DNA of 64,000 bases from Brevundimonas sp. Its GTDB lineage: Bacteria; Pseudomonadota; Alphaproteobacteria; Caulobacterales; Caulobacteraceae. Below, one piece after another: positions 39,314 through 49,256 of the stretch (the stretch's first letter is position 1; each line of letters starts with the position of its first letter). The DNA lies in the NCBI RefSeq assembly GCF_016463295.1, contig NZ_JAEMRO010000002.1, positions 1 through 64,000 of the forward strand. The letters run 5' to 3'. A model generated the notes under the pieces. It had not been told where the DNA came from. It was given only the letters and a program-made list of their open reading frames with translations, and did not search any database. The position numbers and the translations under genes were made by a program.

Positions 39314-41989
39314 ATGAAGACCCTTTCCTTGACCCTGAGCGGGGTCCTCCTGGCCACCAGCGCGCTGATCGCGCCCGGCCTGGCCCATGCCCAGACACCG
39401 GCTCCGGTCACGCCCCCTGCCGCGACCGCCCAGACGCCCGCTGTCCAGGCCGAGCCTGAGCCCGAGCAGGAGCCGGAAGCCGAGCTGGACGAGATCGTCG
39501 TCCTGGGCCGCTATATTCCCGAGCCGAACCGGGAGAGCGCCGAAGTGGCCGCCTTCCTGACCGCCGAGGACCTGCAGCGCACGGGCGATTCCAGCGCGGC
39601 CCAGGCCCTGACGCGCGTCACCGGCCTGACGGTGGTGGAAGGGCGCTTCATCTATGTGCGTGGCCTGGGCGAGCGTTATTCGTCGGCGCTGCTGAACGGT
39701 TCGCCCCTGCCCAGTCCGGAGCCGCTGCAACGCGTCGTCCCGCTGGATCTGTTTCCGTCCAGCATTCTGGAGAGTGTGACGGTCCAGAAGACCTATTCCG
39801 CCGACTTCCCCGGTGAGTTCGGCGGCGGCGTCATCGACCTGCGCACCGTCGATGCTCCAAACGAGCCCTTCTTCACCATGTCGACGTCGATCGGGGCCAA
39901 CTCCGAGACGACGAACAAAGAAGGCCTGATCTACTACGGGTCGCGCACGGATTTCACCGGCTTTGATGATGACACGCGCGAAGTCCCCGGTCTGATCAAC
40001 GCGGCCTTCCAGTCGGGTCGCCAGATCAACCGCGCCAACTTCACGACCGCCGAACTGCAACGCATGGGCCAGTCGCTGGTCAATGCACCGCTGCGGCTCT
40101 TGCAGCGCGACAATACCCCGGTCGATTTCGGCTTCGATTTGGCCGGTGGCCTGTCCAGCGAAAGCAGCCTGGGCACCTTCGGCCTGATCGCGGTCGCCGG
40201 CTATGACAACAGCTGGAGCGGCCGTCGTGGTCGCCAGCAGGAAGGCCAGTTTTCGGGCGACATCCTGGTGCCCGTGACGGACAAGGCGTTCGAGTCCAAC
40301 CAGAACGACATTCAGCTGAACTTCCTCGGGGCCCTGTCGCTCTCGAACGAAAACCACGAGGTGAAGTGGACGAATTTCTACGTCCGCAACACGACCAAGG
40401 AAGCCCGCTCCAGCGTCGGCCCTGACCTCAGCGTGGGCGGCGGCGTCCTGCGCGACGACTACACGGAATGGTTCGTGCGCCAGCTGTTTTCCAGCCAGCT
40501 GGCCGGCGAGCATCAGTTCATGGATGGCACTCTGGAACTCGACTGGCGTGCGGCCTATGCTCGGACATCGCGCGACGCCCCCTATGAGTCCCGCTTTCAG
40601 TATGGCGTGAACGCCGACGGCGACTTCATCCATAACCCTTCGAACCAGATTTCCTTCAGCGAGCTGGACGAGGATGTCATCTCCGGCGGGGCCGACGTCA
40701 GCTATACCCTGCCGCTGTCGGACCTGCGCGAGATCGTCTTCAAGGCCGGTGTCGCCTACACCGACAGCAGCCGCGATGCGACGCGCTATGACCTGCAACT
40801 GGCCGCCGTCAGCGCGCTGACGGACGAGCAGCGGGAATCGCGCATCGACTTCCTGTACTCGGACTTCAACATCAATCCGACGACGATCGAACTGCGTCAG
40901 ATCGCCGGCACCAACGGCGCCGGGGCCTATGAGGCCGAACTGACCGTCGCGGCGGCCTATGTCCAGGTCGATGCCGAGATCATTCCGCTCGTTCGCACGA
41001 CGGCGGGTGTTCGCTTCGAGGACGGTGAGCTGACGGTGACGCCGCGCGATCTGTTCGGTGGCGCGGCACCCTTCGCCCCGACCAGCATCGAAGAGCAGTA
41101 TTTCCTGCCGTCGTTCACCGCGACCTGGAACTTCGCCGAAGATCAGCAACTGCGGATCGGCGCATCCCAGACGATCGGTCGTCCCCAGTTCCGCGAACTG
41201 GCCCCGCAGTCCTACATCGACCCGGAGAGCGACCGCGAGTTCACCGGCAACCCTTTCCTGGTCGATACGGAAATCCTGAACCTGGACGCCCGCTACGAAT
41301 GGTTCTTCGCGCGCCAGCAGTTCCTGACCGCTGGTGTCTTCTACAAGCAACTGGACAAGCCGGTTGAATCCGTCGTCGTCCTGACGGGGGACCAGCGCCA
41401 GCAGTCGTTCCTGAACGCACCGGAAGCGACGATCTTCGGGGCCGAAGTCGAGGCCAAGAAGTTCTTCGAATTCCCCGACAACGCCATGCCCTTCATCGCC
41501 AACAAGCGCTGGCTGGTGCAGGCCAACTACACCTGGTCCGACTCCGAAGTCAGCGTCGAGCCAGGCGATGTCGTCCGCACGCCGGGCGGTGGCGGGGCCG
41601 ACGAGGATGCGACCTTCTTTATCCAGGATGGTAGCCGCCTTCAGGGCCAGTCCGAGCATGTGGCCAACCTGCAACTGGGTTGGGAAGACGACACGGCGCG
41701 TTCGCAGGCGACCTTCATCGTCAACTATGTCAGCGAGCGCATCACGGCACGTGGTGCGGGCAGCGCGGGCAGCCGCGAGCCCGACTATGTGCAGGATCCG
41801 GGCGTCTTCCTGGATTTCGTCTACCGCAAGGACTTCGAGTATGCGGGCCGCGACCTGGGCTTCTCGCTCGAACTGCGCAACCTGCTGAACACCGACTATG
41901 ACGAGTTCCAGGAGCTTGGAAACAAGATCCTGATCAACAACTACGAGTTGGGCACCAGCGCCTCGGTCAGCCTGACCGCACGCTTCTGA
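39314..41989 (+). CDS. TonB-dependent receptor
   Basis: Signal peptide; plug AEDLQRTGDSSAAQALTRVTGLTVVEGRFIYVRGLGERYSSALLNGSPLPSPEPLQRVVPLDLFPSSILESVTVQKTYSADFPGEFGGGVIDLRT; C-terminal aromatic ASVSLTARF. Confidence 0.92.
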   Translation: MKTLSLTLSGVLLATSALIAPGLAHAQTPAPVTPPAATAQTPAVQAEPEPEQEPEAELDEIVVLGRYIPEPNRESAEVAAFLTAEDLQRTGDSSAAQALTRVTGLTVVEGRFIYVRGLGERYSSALLNGSPLPSPEPLQRVVPLDLFPSSILESVTVQKTYSADFPGEFGGGVIDLRTVDAPNEPFFTMSTSIGANSETTNKEGLIYYGSRTDFTGFDDDTREVPGLINAAFQSGRQINRANFTTAELQRMGQSLVNAPLRLLQRDNTPVDFGFDLAGGLSSESSLGTFGLIAVAGYDNSWSGRRGRQQEGQFSGDILVPVTDKAFESNQNDIQLNFLGALSLSNENHEVKWTNFYVRNTTKEARSSVGPDLSVGGGVLRDDYTEWFVRQLFSSQLAGEHQFMDGTLELDWRAAYARTSRDAPYESRFQYGVNADGDFIHNPSNQISFSELDEDVISGGADVSYTLPLSDLREIVFKAGVAYTDSSRDATRYDLQLAAVSALTDEQRESRIDFLYSDFNINPTTIELRQIAGTNGAGAYEAELTVAAAYVQVDAEIIPLVRTTAGVRFEDGELTVTPRDLFGGAAPFAPTSIEEQYFLPSFTATWNFAEDQQLRIGASQTIGRPQFRELAPQSYIDPESDREFTGNPFLVDTEILNLDARYEWFFARQQFLTAGVFYKQLDKPVESVVVLTGDQRQQSFLNAPEATIFGAEVEAKKFFEFPDNAMPFIANKRWLVQANYTWSDSEVSVEPGDVVRTPGGGGADEDATFFIQDGSRLQGQSEHVANLQLGWEDDTARSQATFIVNYVSERITARGAGSAGSREPDYVQDPGVFLDFVYRKDFEYAGRDLGFSLELRNLLNTDYDEFQELGNKILINNYELGTSASVSLTARF

Positions 41990-42179
41990 TCCACGGGTGA
42001 CGGGGGCCGGCGACGCGCCGGTCCCCGTTTTGGTTCAAGACGGTTTGGCGTCATTTCGTCCGGACTGCCCCTAACCGTCACGGCAAGTTCTCGCGGGCGT
42101 CACATGGCGGTGAAGCCCGCATACGGACGATCGGTCTAGGTATCGCGCCGGGCCGCTTCAGGCCCCTGTCGGGCAAGTC

Positions 42180-43064
42180 ATGGTCATCGCCGCCTTTCGC
42201 AACTGGAACCGTCAGCTCCGGCCGACCGGTGATGCGCCGGGCGTCGGGCGGGCGCGTCTGCGGCGCGGGATCGAGGTCGCACTGGCCATCGTCCTGCTGG
42301 TCCAGATTGCGCGACTGGTCTGGCTGTTTCTGGCTCCGTCCCCCATCATCAGCGCCAATGCCGCACCGGCGACGGTCGCAGCGCCGGATTACTCCATCTT
42401 TCAGCGGTTCGACGCCTTCTTCCGCACCGGTGCCCCGGGGGCCCTGACCGAGGCGACGGCTCAGGGCAGCAGCCAGATGCGCCTGTACGGCGTCCGCGCC
42501 GACGGCACCGGCGGCGGCTCGGCCATCATCGGCCTGGCCGACGGACGTCAAGTCTCGGTGGGTGTGGGCGACGAGATCGAGCCGGGCCTGATTCTGCGCT
42601 CCGTCGCCAACGATCACGTGGTGATGGCGCGTGGCGAGTCGCTCAGCCGCCTGATGTTCACAGAGCTGCCGATGGGGGCTGCTGCGCCACCCCCGCCGCC
42701 GTCCGAGCCGCAAGTCGTTACGCCCCAGGGCGCGGCCCCGGCCGAAGCCGGTCAGGCGGCAGCGGCCACACCGGCCGGTCCCAGCGTCGATCCGGCGCGG
42801 CTGATGGCCCAGGCAGGCTTGCGTCCGCGCATGCAGGGGCTCGGCATCAACGGCTTTACCGTCAGCGGTACCGGCGACGGCTCGGCCCTTGCGGCGGCGG
42901 GGCTTCGCTCGGGCGACGTCATCCTGGCCGTCAACGGGCAGGCGCTGGACAGTCCGGCCCGTATTGCCGGCCTGCGTGGCCAGCTTTCCAACAGCACCAG
43001 CGCCGAGATCCGCTTCGAGCGGAATGGCGTGGAGCAGACCACTACTATAAGGACAGGCCGCTGA
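42180..43064 (+). CDS. gspC: Type II secretion protein C (inner membrane, PDZ)
   Basis: N-terminal TM, homology-region-like LYGVRADGTGGGSAIIGLADGRQVSVGVGDEIEPGLIL, PDZ-like GLRSGDVILAVNGQALDS; upstream of gspD. Confidence 0.87.
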   Translation: MVIAAFRNWNRQLRPTGDAPGVGRARLRRGIEVALAIVLLVQIARLVWLFLAPSPIISANAAPATVAAPDYSIFQRFDAFFRTGAPGALTEATAQGSSQMRLYGVRADGTGGGSAIIGLADGRQVSVGVGDEIEPGLILRSVANDHVVMARGESLSRLMFTELPMGAAAPPPPPSEPQVVTPQGAAPAEAGQAAAATPAGPSVDPARLMAQAGLRPRMQGLGINGFTVSGTGDGSALAAAGLRSGDVILAVNGQALDSPARIAGLRGQLSNSTSAEIRFERNGVEQTTTIRTGR

Positions 43065-45160
43065 TGCGATCCCGCCCCCTGCTGACGGCCGCCGTGGCCG
43101 CGCTTCTGGCCGTTCAGGCTCCGCTGGCGACTATGCCTACCTATGCCCAGGCGGCAGGCGGCCAGACCCTGAACGTCCAGGGGGCCGACATCCGCGCCTT
43201 CATCCAGGACATCTCCCGCTCGACGGGCCGCACCTTCATCGTCGATCCGGGCGTGACAGGCACGGTCACCGTGTCCAGCGACCGGAATCTGAGCCGGGCC
43301 CAGCTGTTTGAGGTCTTCCTGTCGACCCTGCGCGCCAACGGCCTCGTGGTGACGCCGACGTCGTCGGGTGCCTATCGCATCAGCCCGGCCCAAGGCGCGG
43401 CACAGGGGCCGTCGACCGTCGGCAATGAGCGGTTTTCGACCGAGGTCTTCGCGCTTCGCAACATCGACGCCGCCTCGGCCGCCGAGACGATCCGGCCTCT
43501 GGTCGGGGCGCAGGGTCAGGTGCTGGCCAACCCCGGGGCCAACAGCATCGTGGTCGCCGATTTCGCCGACAATCTGGCCCGTGTCCGTGCCCTGATCGCG
43601 CGCATCGATGTGGACCGGACCGGGTTCGAGGTCGTGACGCTGGAGAACTCCTCGGCGCGCGAGATCGCGGCGGTACTGCAGTCGGTACTGGCTCCGCCCG
43701 GCGGGCAGCCGGGGTCGGGCATGGTGTCGGTGACGCCCGTCGAAAGTTCCAATTCTATCGTGTTGCGGGGCGATCCGTCGGCCATCGCGCGGGTGCGGCC
43801 CCTCGTGGACGATCTGGACCGCCGCGCCCTGTCGGCGGACGACGTCAAGGTGGTGTTCCTGGAGCACGCCAATGCCGAGCAACTGCTGCCGGTGCTGCAA
43901 CAGATCGTCGGCCAGCAGGTGACGGCGGCCAGCGCCAATGCGACGCCGCGCGAGCCGGGCACGTCGCGCGCCGGAGCGACGACCGACGACGTGACGCCAG
44001 CTTCGACTTCTGCACCCGCCGCGCCGCTGCCGGGCCAGCGCGCCACGATCGCGCGCTTCCCCGGAGCCAATGCCCTGGTCATCTCCGGCTCAGCCGACAC
44101 CCAGCGCATGCTGTCCGAAGTCATCCGCCAACTGGACCAGCGCCGCCAGCAGGTGCTGATCGAGGCCATCGTGGTCGAACTGTCGGACACCGCGGTCAAG
44201 GAGCTGGGTGTCCAGTGGCTACTGGCCGGAGAGGACGGCGCGCCCATCGGCCTGACGAACTATTCCAACAGCGCGACGCCTCTGCTGCCCATCGCGGGCG
44301 GTGCGGCGGCGACCGATCTCGACGAGGATGATCCCCTGCGTCGCCAGCTGCAGAATCTCGCGGTCAACAGCCTGCTGGGAGCCAATGGCTTCATTGGTGG
44401 GGCCGGGGGGCGGATCGGCGACGGCCTGTTCGGCTTCATCATCAATGCGGCCAAGACCGACAGCGGCTCCAACCTGTTGCAGACGCCGTCGCTGATGACG
44501 CTGGACAATGAGGAGGCGACGATCCTGGTCGGCCAGGAAGTGCCGATCACGACGGGCGAGACACTGCTGGACGGCAACTCCAACCCGTTCCGCACGACCC
44601 AGCGCCAGGACATCGGCGTCAAGCTGATCGTGCGGCCCCAGATCAATGCCGGGGGCTCTATCACCCTGTTCCTGCGTCAGGAGGTGTCCAGCATCAACGG
44701 CGTGCTGACCGATGGGGCGAACGATCTGGTGCTGAACAAGCGGGAACTGGAAACGACCCTGGTCGTGGACGACGGCGACATCGCCGTAGCGGGTGGCCTG
44801 CTGGACCAGAACGACCGTCTGGCCGTGGATGCGATACCGGGTCTGGGACAGTTGCCCGTCATCGGGGGTCTGTTCCGCTCGACCACCCGCCAGCGGGGCC
44901 GGACCAATCTGATGGTCTTCATTCGCCCAACCATCATCCGCAGTGCTGCCGACGCCCAGACCCTAGCCGCCGACCGTTGGGGCTATATGCGTCAGCAGCA
45001 GCTGACGGCCGTGCCTGACCGCGAGCCCAGCCTGGACGAGATGCTACGTGACTATATGCGGGCCCAGCCGCCGGTCGCGCCCTCCACGATGATCATCGCG
45101 CCGGATGCGGTTACGGCCGAACCCCTGCCGCCCGTCGACAACCCTGTCGCACCACAGTGA
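43064..45160 (+). CDS. gspD: Type II secretion secretin
   Basis: Signal peptide; LNVQGADIRAFIQDISRSTGRTFIVDPGVTGTVTV N0/N1-like domain; LLQTPSLMTLDNEEATILVGQEVPI secretin core. Confidence 0.95.
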   Translation: MRSRPLLTAAVAALLAVQAPLATMPTYAQAAGGQTLNVQGADIRAFIQDISRSTGRTFIVDPGVTGTVTVSSDRNLSRAQLFEVFLSTLRANGLVVTPTSSGAYRISPAQGAAQGPSTVGNERFSTEVFALRNIDAASAAETIRPLVGAQGQVLANPGANSIVVADFADNLARVRALIARIDVDRTGFEVVTLENSSAREIAAVLQSVLAPPGGQPGSGMVSVTPVESSNSIVLRGDPSAIARVRPLVDDLDRRALSADDVKVVFLEHANAEQLLPVLQQIVGQQVTAASANATPREPGTSRAGATTDDVTPASTSAPAAPLPGQRATIARFPGANALVISGSADTQRMLSEVIRQLDQRRQQVLIEAIVVELSDTAVKELGVQWLLAGEDGAPIGLTNYSNSATPLLPIAGGAAATDLDEDDPLRRQLQNLAVNSLLGANGFIGGAGGRIGDGLFGFIINAAKTDSGSNLLQTPSLMTLDNEEATILVGQEVPITTGETLLDGNSNPFRTTQRQDIGVKLIVRPQINAGGSITLFLRQEVSSINGVLTDGANDLVLNKRELETTLVVDDGDIAVAGGLLDQNDRLAVDAIPGLGQLPVIGGLFRSTTRQRGRTNLMVFIRPTIIRSAADAQTLAADRWGYMRQQQLTAVPDREPSLDEMLRDYMRAQPPVAPSTMIIAPDAVTAEPLPPVDNPVAPQ

Positions 45161-45175
45161 TACGGTAACGGCGTC

Positions 45176-46693
45176 ATGATCACCCTGGTCAATCCGACAC
45201 TGCCCTATGGCTTCGCCAAGCGGCATGGCGTCATCCTGCTGGACGCGGGCGAGGTGGCGGTGGTCGGCCTTCGTGAGGGTGCGGACCCCCAGGCCCTGAT
45301 CGAGACGCGGCGCGCGCTGGGGCGACCGTTGCATGTCGAACGCCTGAGCCAGGCGGAGTTCGACCGGCGTCTGTCACAGGTCTATGCGGGCGATCACCTG
45401 ACCGCGACGGACGGTGACGACCTGTCCATGCCCTCGGGTCTGGACAGTCTGATCGACGACATGCCCGCCGCCGCCGACCTGCTGGATACGGCCGACGACG
45501 CGCCGGTCATCCGGCTGATTAACGGCATCATCGCCGAGGCGGTGCGAGCTGGGGCGTCGGACATCCATCTGGAGCCGTTCGAGAGCACGCTGACCGTTCG
45601 CATGCGGGTCGATGGGGTGCTGCGAGAGGCGTTGTCGCTCAATCCGCGGATCACGCCCTTGCTGGTGTCGCGTATCAAGGTCATGGCGCGGCTGGATATC
45701 GCCGAGAAGCGGGTGCCGCAGGACGGGCGCATCCCCTTGGCTTTGGGCGGCAAGACGCTGGACGTGCGTGTCTCAACCCTGCCGTCTCGGGCGGGCGAGC
45801 GGGTGGTGCTGCGTATCCTCGACAAGGATCAGGCCGACCTGAGCCTTGAACAACTGGGTATGGCCCCTGACGCGCTGGAGGCCTTCAGGACGTCACTCAA
45901 GGAACCGAACGGGATCATCCTCGTCACCGGACCAACAGGCTCGGGCAAGACCACCAGCCTGTATGCGGGTCTCAGTCTGCTGAACGATGCGACGCGCAAC
46001 ATCCTGACGGTCGAGGATCCGGTCGAATACGCCATCGACGGGGTCGGCCAGACCCAGGTCAATACCAAGGTCGGCATGACCTTCGCAGCGGGGTTGCGGG
46101 CCATCCTGCGTCAGGACCCGGATGTGGTCATGGTCGGGGAAATCCGCGACGTGGAGACGGCGCGCATCGCCGTTCAGGCCTCGCTGACCGGGCATCTGGT
46201 GCTGTCGACGGTGCACACCAACGATGCGGCGGGGGCGATCACCCGGTTGCGCGACATGGGCGTCGAGCCCTTCCTGCTGGCCTCGACCCTGCGACTGATC
46301 GTGGCGCAGCGGCTGGTGCGCAGGCTGTGCGGCGAGTGCCGCCGGGCCGAGCCTGCGGATGCGGCAACGGCACGGCTGGTCGGGGTCAAGGCCGGTCAGA
46401 CGGTGTGGCGGCCCCAGGGCTGCGTCCACTGCAACCAGACCGGCTATGTCGGTCGGGTCGGTCTGTACGAACTGATCAAGGTCGACGATCGCGTCCGCCG
46501 CCTGATTGCCGCCGAGGCCGAGGAGGAGGCGATCAATGCCGTGGCCTTTGACGCCTCGGGCACTCTGACCCGGCGGGCGCGTGCGCTGGTGCTGGACGGC
46601 ACAACCTCGGTCGAGGAAGCGGTGCGGGTCACGCGTCAGGAGACGGCCGAGGCGCACGATGTCGTCGAACCGGTACGGGAGGCCGTCGGCTGA
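45176..46693 (+). CDS. gspE: Type II secretion ATPase
   Basis: GIILVTGPTGSGKTTSLYAGL Walker A; AILRQDPDVVMVGEIRDVETARIAVQASLTGHLVLSTVHTNDA; CGECRR...CVHCNQTGYVGRVGLYE. Confidence 0.97.
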   Translation: MITLVNPTLPYGFAKRHGVILLDAGEVAVVGLREGADPQALIETRRALGRPLHVERLSQAEFDRRLSQVYAGDHLTATDGDDLSMPSGLDSLIDDMPAAADLLDTADDAPVIRLINGIIAEAVRAGASDIHLEPFESTLTVRMRVDGVLREALSLNPRITPLLVSRIKVMARLDIAEKRVPQDGRIPLALGGKTLDVRVSTLPSRAGERVVLRILDKDQADLSLEQLGMAPDALEAFRTSLKEPNGIILVTGPTGSGKTTSLYAGLSLLNDATRNILTVEDPVEYAIDGVGQTQVNTKVGMTFAAGLRAILRQDPDVVMVGEIRDVETARIAVQASLTGHLVLSTVHTNDAAGAITRLRDMGVEPFLLASTLRLIVAQRLVRRLCGECRRAEPADAATARLVGVKAGQTVWRPQGCVHCNQTGYVGRVGLYELIKVDDRVRRLIAAEAEEEAINAVAFDASGTLTRRARALVLDGTTSVEEAVRVTRQETAEAHDVVEPVREAVG

Positions 46694-47907
46694 TGGCGGC
46701 GTTCGACTATGTGGCCGTGGACGCGGCCGGCCGCACGGTAAGCGGAGCGCTGACCGCAGCGGACGAAGGGGCGGCGCGTCAGGCGCTGGACCGGCGTCGG
46801 CTGATGGCGCTGGAGATCACCCCGACACGCCGGACGGTTCACAAGGCGGACGGCAAGGCCAAAGCCTGGGGCCGTCTGAACGCCAAGACCCTGGCCCTGA
46901 CCACGCGGCAGCTGGCGACGCTCGTCTCCGTCGCGCCGATCGAGGAGGCGGTGCGGACCATCGCACTCCAGGCCGATCGACCCGCCGTGCGGGCGGTGCT
47001 GGAAGGGGTGCATGCAGGGGTGCTGGAGGGGCATCGGTTGTCCGAGGCCATGGGCCGGCAGGGCAAGGCCTTTCCACCGCTGTATCGCGCCATGGTGTCT
47101 GCGGGCGAGAGCTCGGGGGCGCTGGAGCCCATTCTGGAGCGGCTGGCCGACGGGCTGGAACGGGACCAGACGGTGCGCGGCAAGGTGATCACGGCTCTGG
47201 TCTATCCTGCAGTTCTGGCGGTCGTGGCCCTCGGCGTTATCGGGGCGCTGATGACCTTCGTGGTGCCCAAGGTGGTCGATCAGTTCGACAGCATGAACCA
47301 GACCCTGCCGCTGCTGACCCGGCTGGTGATCGGCCTGTCCGAGGCGATGCATACCTGGGGCTGGCTGGCCATCCTGCTGATGGTCCTGACGGGCATCGGT
47401 GCGGCTGTGGCCCTGCGCAATCCGGCGACGCGGCTGAAGGCGGACACTGTGGTCCTGAAACTGCCGATCGTCGGTCGGCTGAGCCGCGATCTGCACGGGG
47501 CGACGATGGCGCGGACGCTGTCGACCATGATCGCCTCGGGCCTGCCGGTGCTGGAGGGGCTGACAATCACGGCGCGGACGGTGTCGAACCGCCGTCTGCG
47601 TCTGGCCACCGAGACCATGGCCGATGCCGTGCGCGAGGGCGGGGGGCTGAGTGCCGCCATGCGCCGCGCAGACGTCTTCCCGCCGATCCTCGTTTACATG
47701 ACCGCTTCGGGCGAGAGCAGTGGGCGGCTGGAGCCCATGCTGGACCGCGCCGCCGACTATCTGGATCGCGAGTTCGCCACCTTCACCGCCGTGATGCTGA
47801 GCCTGCTGGAGCCGGCGATCATCGTGGTCATGGGCGGGGTGGTGGCGCTGATCGTTCTGTCGATCCTGCTGCCGATTCTACAGATCAATACCCTGGCGAT
47901 GGGGTGA
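46693..47907 (+). CDS. gspF: Type II secretion inner-membrane platform protein
   Basis: AFDYVAVDAAGRTVSGALTAADEGAARQAL; FPPLYRAMVSAGESSGALEPILERLA; VYMTASGESSGRLEPML. Confidence 0.95.
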   Translation: MAAFDYVAVDAAGRTVSGALTAADEGAARQALDRRRLMALEITPTRRTVHKADGKAKAWGRLNAKTLALTTRQLATLVSVAPIEEAVRTIALQADRPAVRAVLEGVHAGVLEGHRLSEAMGRQGKAFPPLYRAMVSAGESSGALEPILERLADGLERDQTVRGKVITALVYPAVLAVVALGVIGALMTFVVPKVVDQFDSMNQTLPLLTRLVIGLSEAMHTWGWLAILLMVLTGIGAAVALRNPATRLKADTVVLKLPIVGRLSRDLHGATMARTLSTMIASGLPVLEGLTITARTVSNRRLRLATETMADAVREGGGLSAAMRRADVFPPILVYMTASGESSGRLEPMLDRAADYLDREFATFTAVMLSLLEPAIIVVMGGVVALIVLSILLPILQINTLAMG

Positions 47908-47910
47908 GGA

Positions 47911-48363
47911 GTGAGTGAGATGATCGAGTCAAAAGCTGCCCGCAAGCGTCGGAAGCGCCAGGGATTCACATTGGTGGAGCTGATGGTGGTGATCGTGATC
48001 ATCGGCCTGCTGGCGACCGTCGTGGCGATCAATGTCCTGCCCAGCCAGGACCGTGCCATGGTCGGCAAGGCCAAGGCGGACATCTCCGTTCTGGAGCAGG
48101 CGATCGAGACCTATCGGCTGGACAACCTGACCTTTCCCGACGACCTGAATGCTCTCACAACCGCGCCTGCCGACCTGGCCCAGTCGGAGCGGTATCGCCA
48201 GGGCGGCTATATCCGGCGCCTGCCCGAGGACCCTTGGGGTAACCCCTACCAGTATCGCCGCCAAAGCGCGCATGGCGGCCAGTTCGACGTCTACTCCCTG
48301 GGCGCGGACGGCAAGGAGGGGGGCGAGGGCAATGATGCAGACCTCGGGAACTGGCAGACGTGA
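47911..48363 (+). CDS. gspG: Major pseudopilin
   Basis: RQGFTLVELMVVIVIIGLLATVVAINVL class III leader; DPWGNPYQYRRQSAHGGQFDVYSLGADGKEGGEGNDADLGNW. Confidence 0.96.
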   Translation: MSEMIESKAARKRRKRQGFTLVELMVVIVIIGLLATVVAINVLPSQDRAMVGKAKADISVLEQAIETYRLDNLTFPDDLNALTTAPADLAQSERYRQGGYIRRLPEDPWGNPYQYRRQSAHGGQFDVYSLGADGKEGGEGNDADLGNWQT

Positions 48364-48392
48364 AGGGGGCGCTAGCGCACGCGACGCGGTCG

Positions 48393-48438
48393 CTCGCTGC
48401 TTGAGCGCGATGGCCGGGGTCTGCGCTCAAGCAGCGAG
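48393..48438. repeat. Perfect 16-bp inverted repeat spanning the probable gspH start
   Basis: ctcgctgcttgagcgc (48393-48408) and gcgctcaagcagcgag (48423-48438), 14-nt loop gatggccggggtct containing ATG 48410; imperfect complementarity continues outward (gcgctagcgc / cgatagcgctc). Confidence 0.85.
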
Positions 48439-48901
48439 GCTCCGTGAGCCGAGCGATAGCGCTCTGTCAAAGCGGCAAGGCTTTACCCTGGTCGAACTGC
48501 TGATGGTCGTCGCCATACTGGGGTTGGCGGCGGGGGCTGTGGTGCTGTCCGTGCCAGACCCGCGACCGCCCGTAGGGGCTGAAGCCGAGCGGTTCGCCGC
48601 ACGACTGGTGCGGGCGCGCGAGGAGGCGGTGCTGACCAATCGCTCCATTGCGGTGGAGGCGACGGCGCGCGGCTACGGCTTCAGCCAGTTCGACGGCGTT
48701 CAGTGGACGGCCCTCACTGACGGCCCCTTCGGCAAGGAGGTCTGGCAGACGGAAACGTCGGCAGGCCTGCCCAGCGCCACCCTGCGCGTTGTCTTCGATC
48801 CCACCGGTGCGAGCGAACCTGCGACTGTTACCCTGTCGCGTGACGGCCAGTCCAGCACAGTGTCCGTCGATGGCGCGGGCGAGGTGTCGGTCGATGACTA
48901 G
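48410..48901 (+). CDS. gspH: Type II secretion pseudopilin H
   Basis: KRQGFTLVELLMVVAILGLAAGAVVLSV; position between gspG and gspI. Start is uncertain (ATG 48410 or TTG 48401). Confidence 0.85.
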   Translation: MAGVCAQAARLREPSDSALSKRQGFTLVELLMVVAILGLAAGAVVLSVPDPRPPVGAEAERFAARLVRAREEAVLTNRSIAVEATARGYGFSQFDGVQWTALTDGPFGKEVWQTETSAGLPSATLRVVFDPTGASEPATVTLSRDGQSSTVSVDGAGEVSVDD

Positions 48902-49256
48902 CGCATCGCGCCAGGGATTCACCCTGATCGAACTGCTGGTCGCTCTGGCGGTATTCAGCCTCGCGGCCATGGCCCTGCTGAACCTTGCGGGAGAGAACAC
49001 GCGGTCGCAGGCGCGGGTCGAGGATCGCACACTGGGTGGAATCGTGGCCGAGAATTTGGCGGTCCAGGCGGCCATCGCACCCAGCTTGGGGGAGGGCGAG
49101 ACTTCTGGTCAAACCACCTTGGGTGGCCGTTCATGGCGATGGTCCCAAACCGTCTTTGCGACGGACGATCCGGAGATCCAGCGCGTTCTGATCCGCGTCT
49201 CGACCGAGGAAGGCCAGGCCGCCGACCGCACCCTGTTCAGGGCGAGGGCGGGATGA
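48894..49256 (+). CDS. gspI: Type II secretion pseudopilin I
   Basis: SRQGFTLIELLVALAVFSLAAMALLNLAGEN; overlaps the gspH end. Confidence 0.9.
   Translation: MTSASRQGFTLIELLVALAVFSLAAMALLNLAGENTRSQARVEDRTLGGIVAENLAVQAAIAPSLGEGETSGQTTLGGRSWRWSQTVFATDDPEIQRVLIRVSTEEGQAADRTLFRARAG

Noticed and set aside
37609-39411. 600-aa minus-strand ORF opposite the lipoprotein gene
   Set aside because: Gly/Arg/Asp-rich composition typical of shadow ORFs; the plus strand has signal peptide, lipobox and structured repeats.
39140-41674. 844-aa minus-strand ORF opposite the TonB-dependent receptor
   Set aside because: Antisense to a clear receptor; long open antisense frames are expected in GC-rich DNA with third-position GC bias. 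No recognisable domain.
46581-47918. 445-aa plus ORF overlapping gspE/gspF
   Set aside because: Gly/Arg/Ala-rich alternate frame of gspF.
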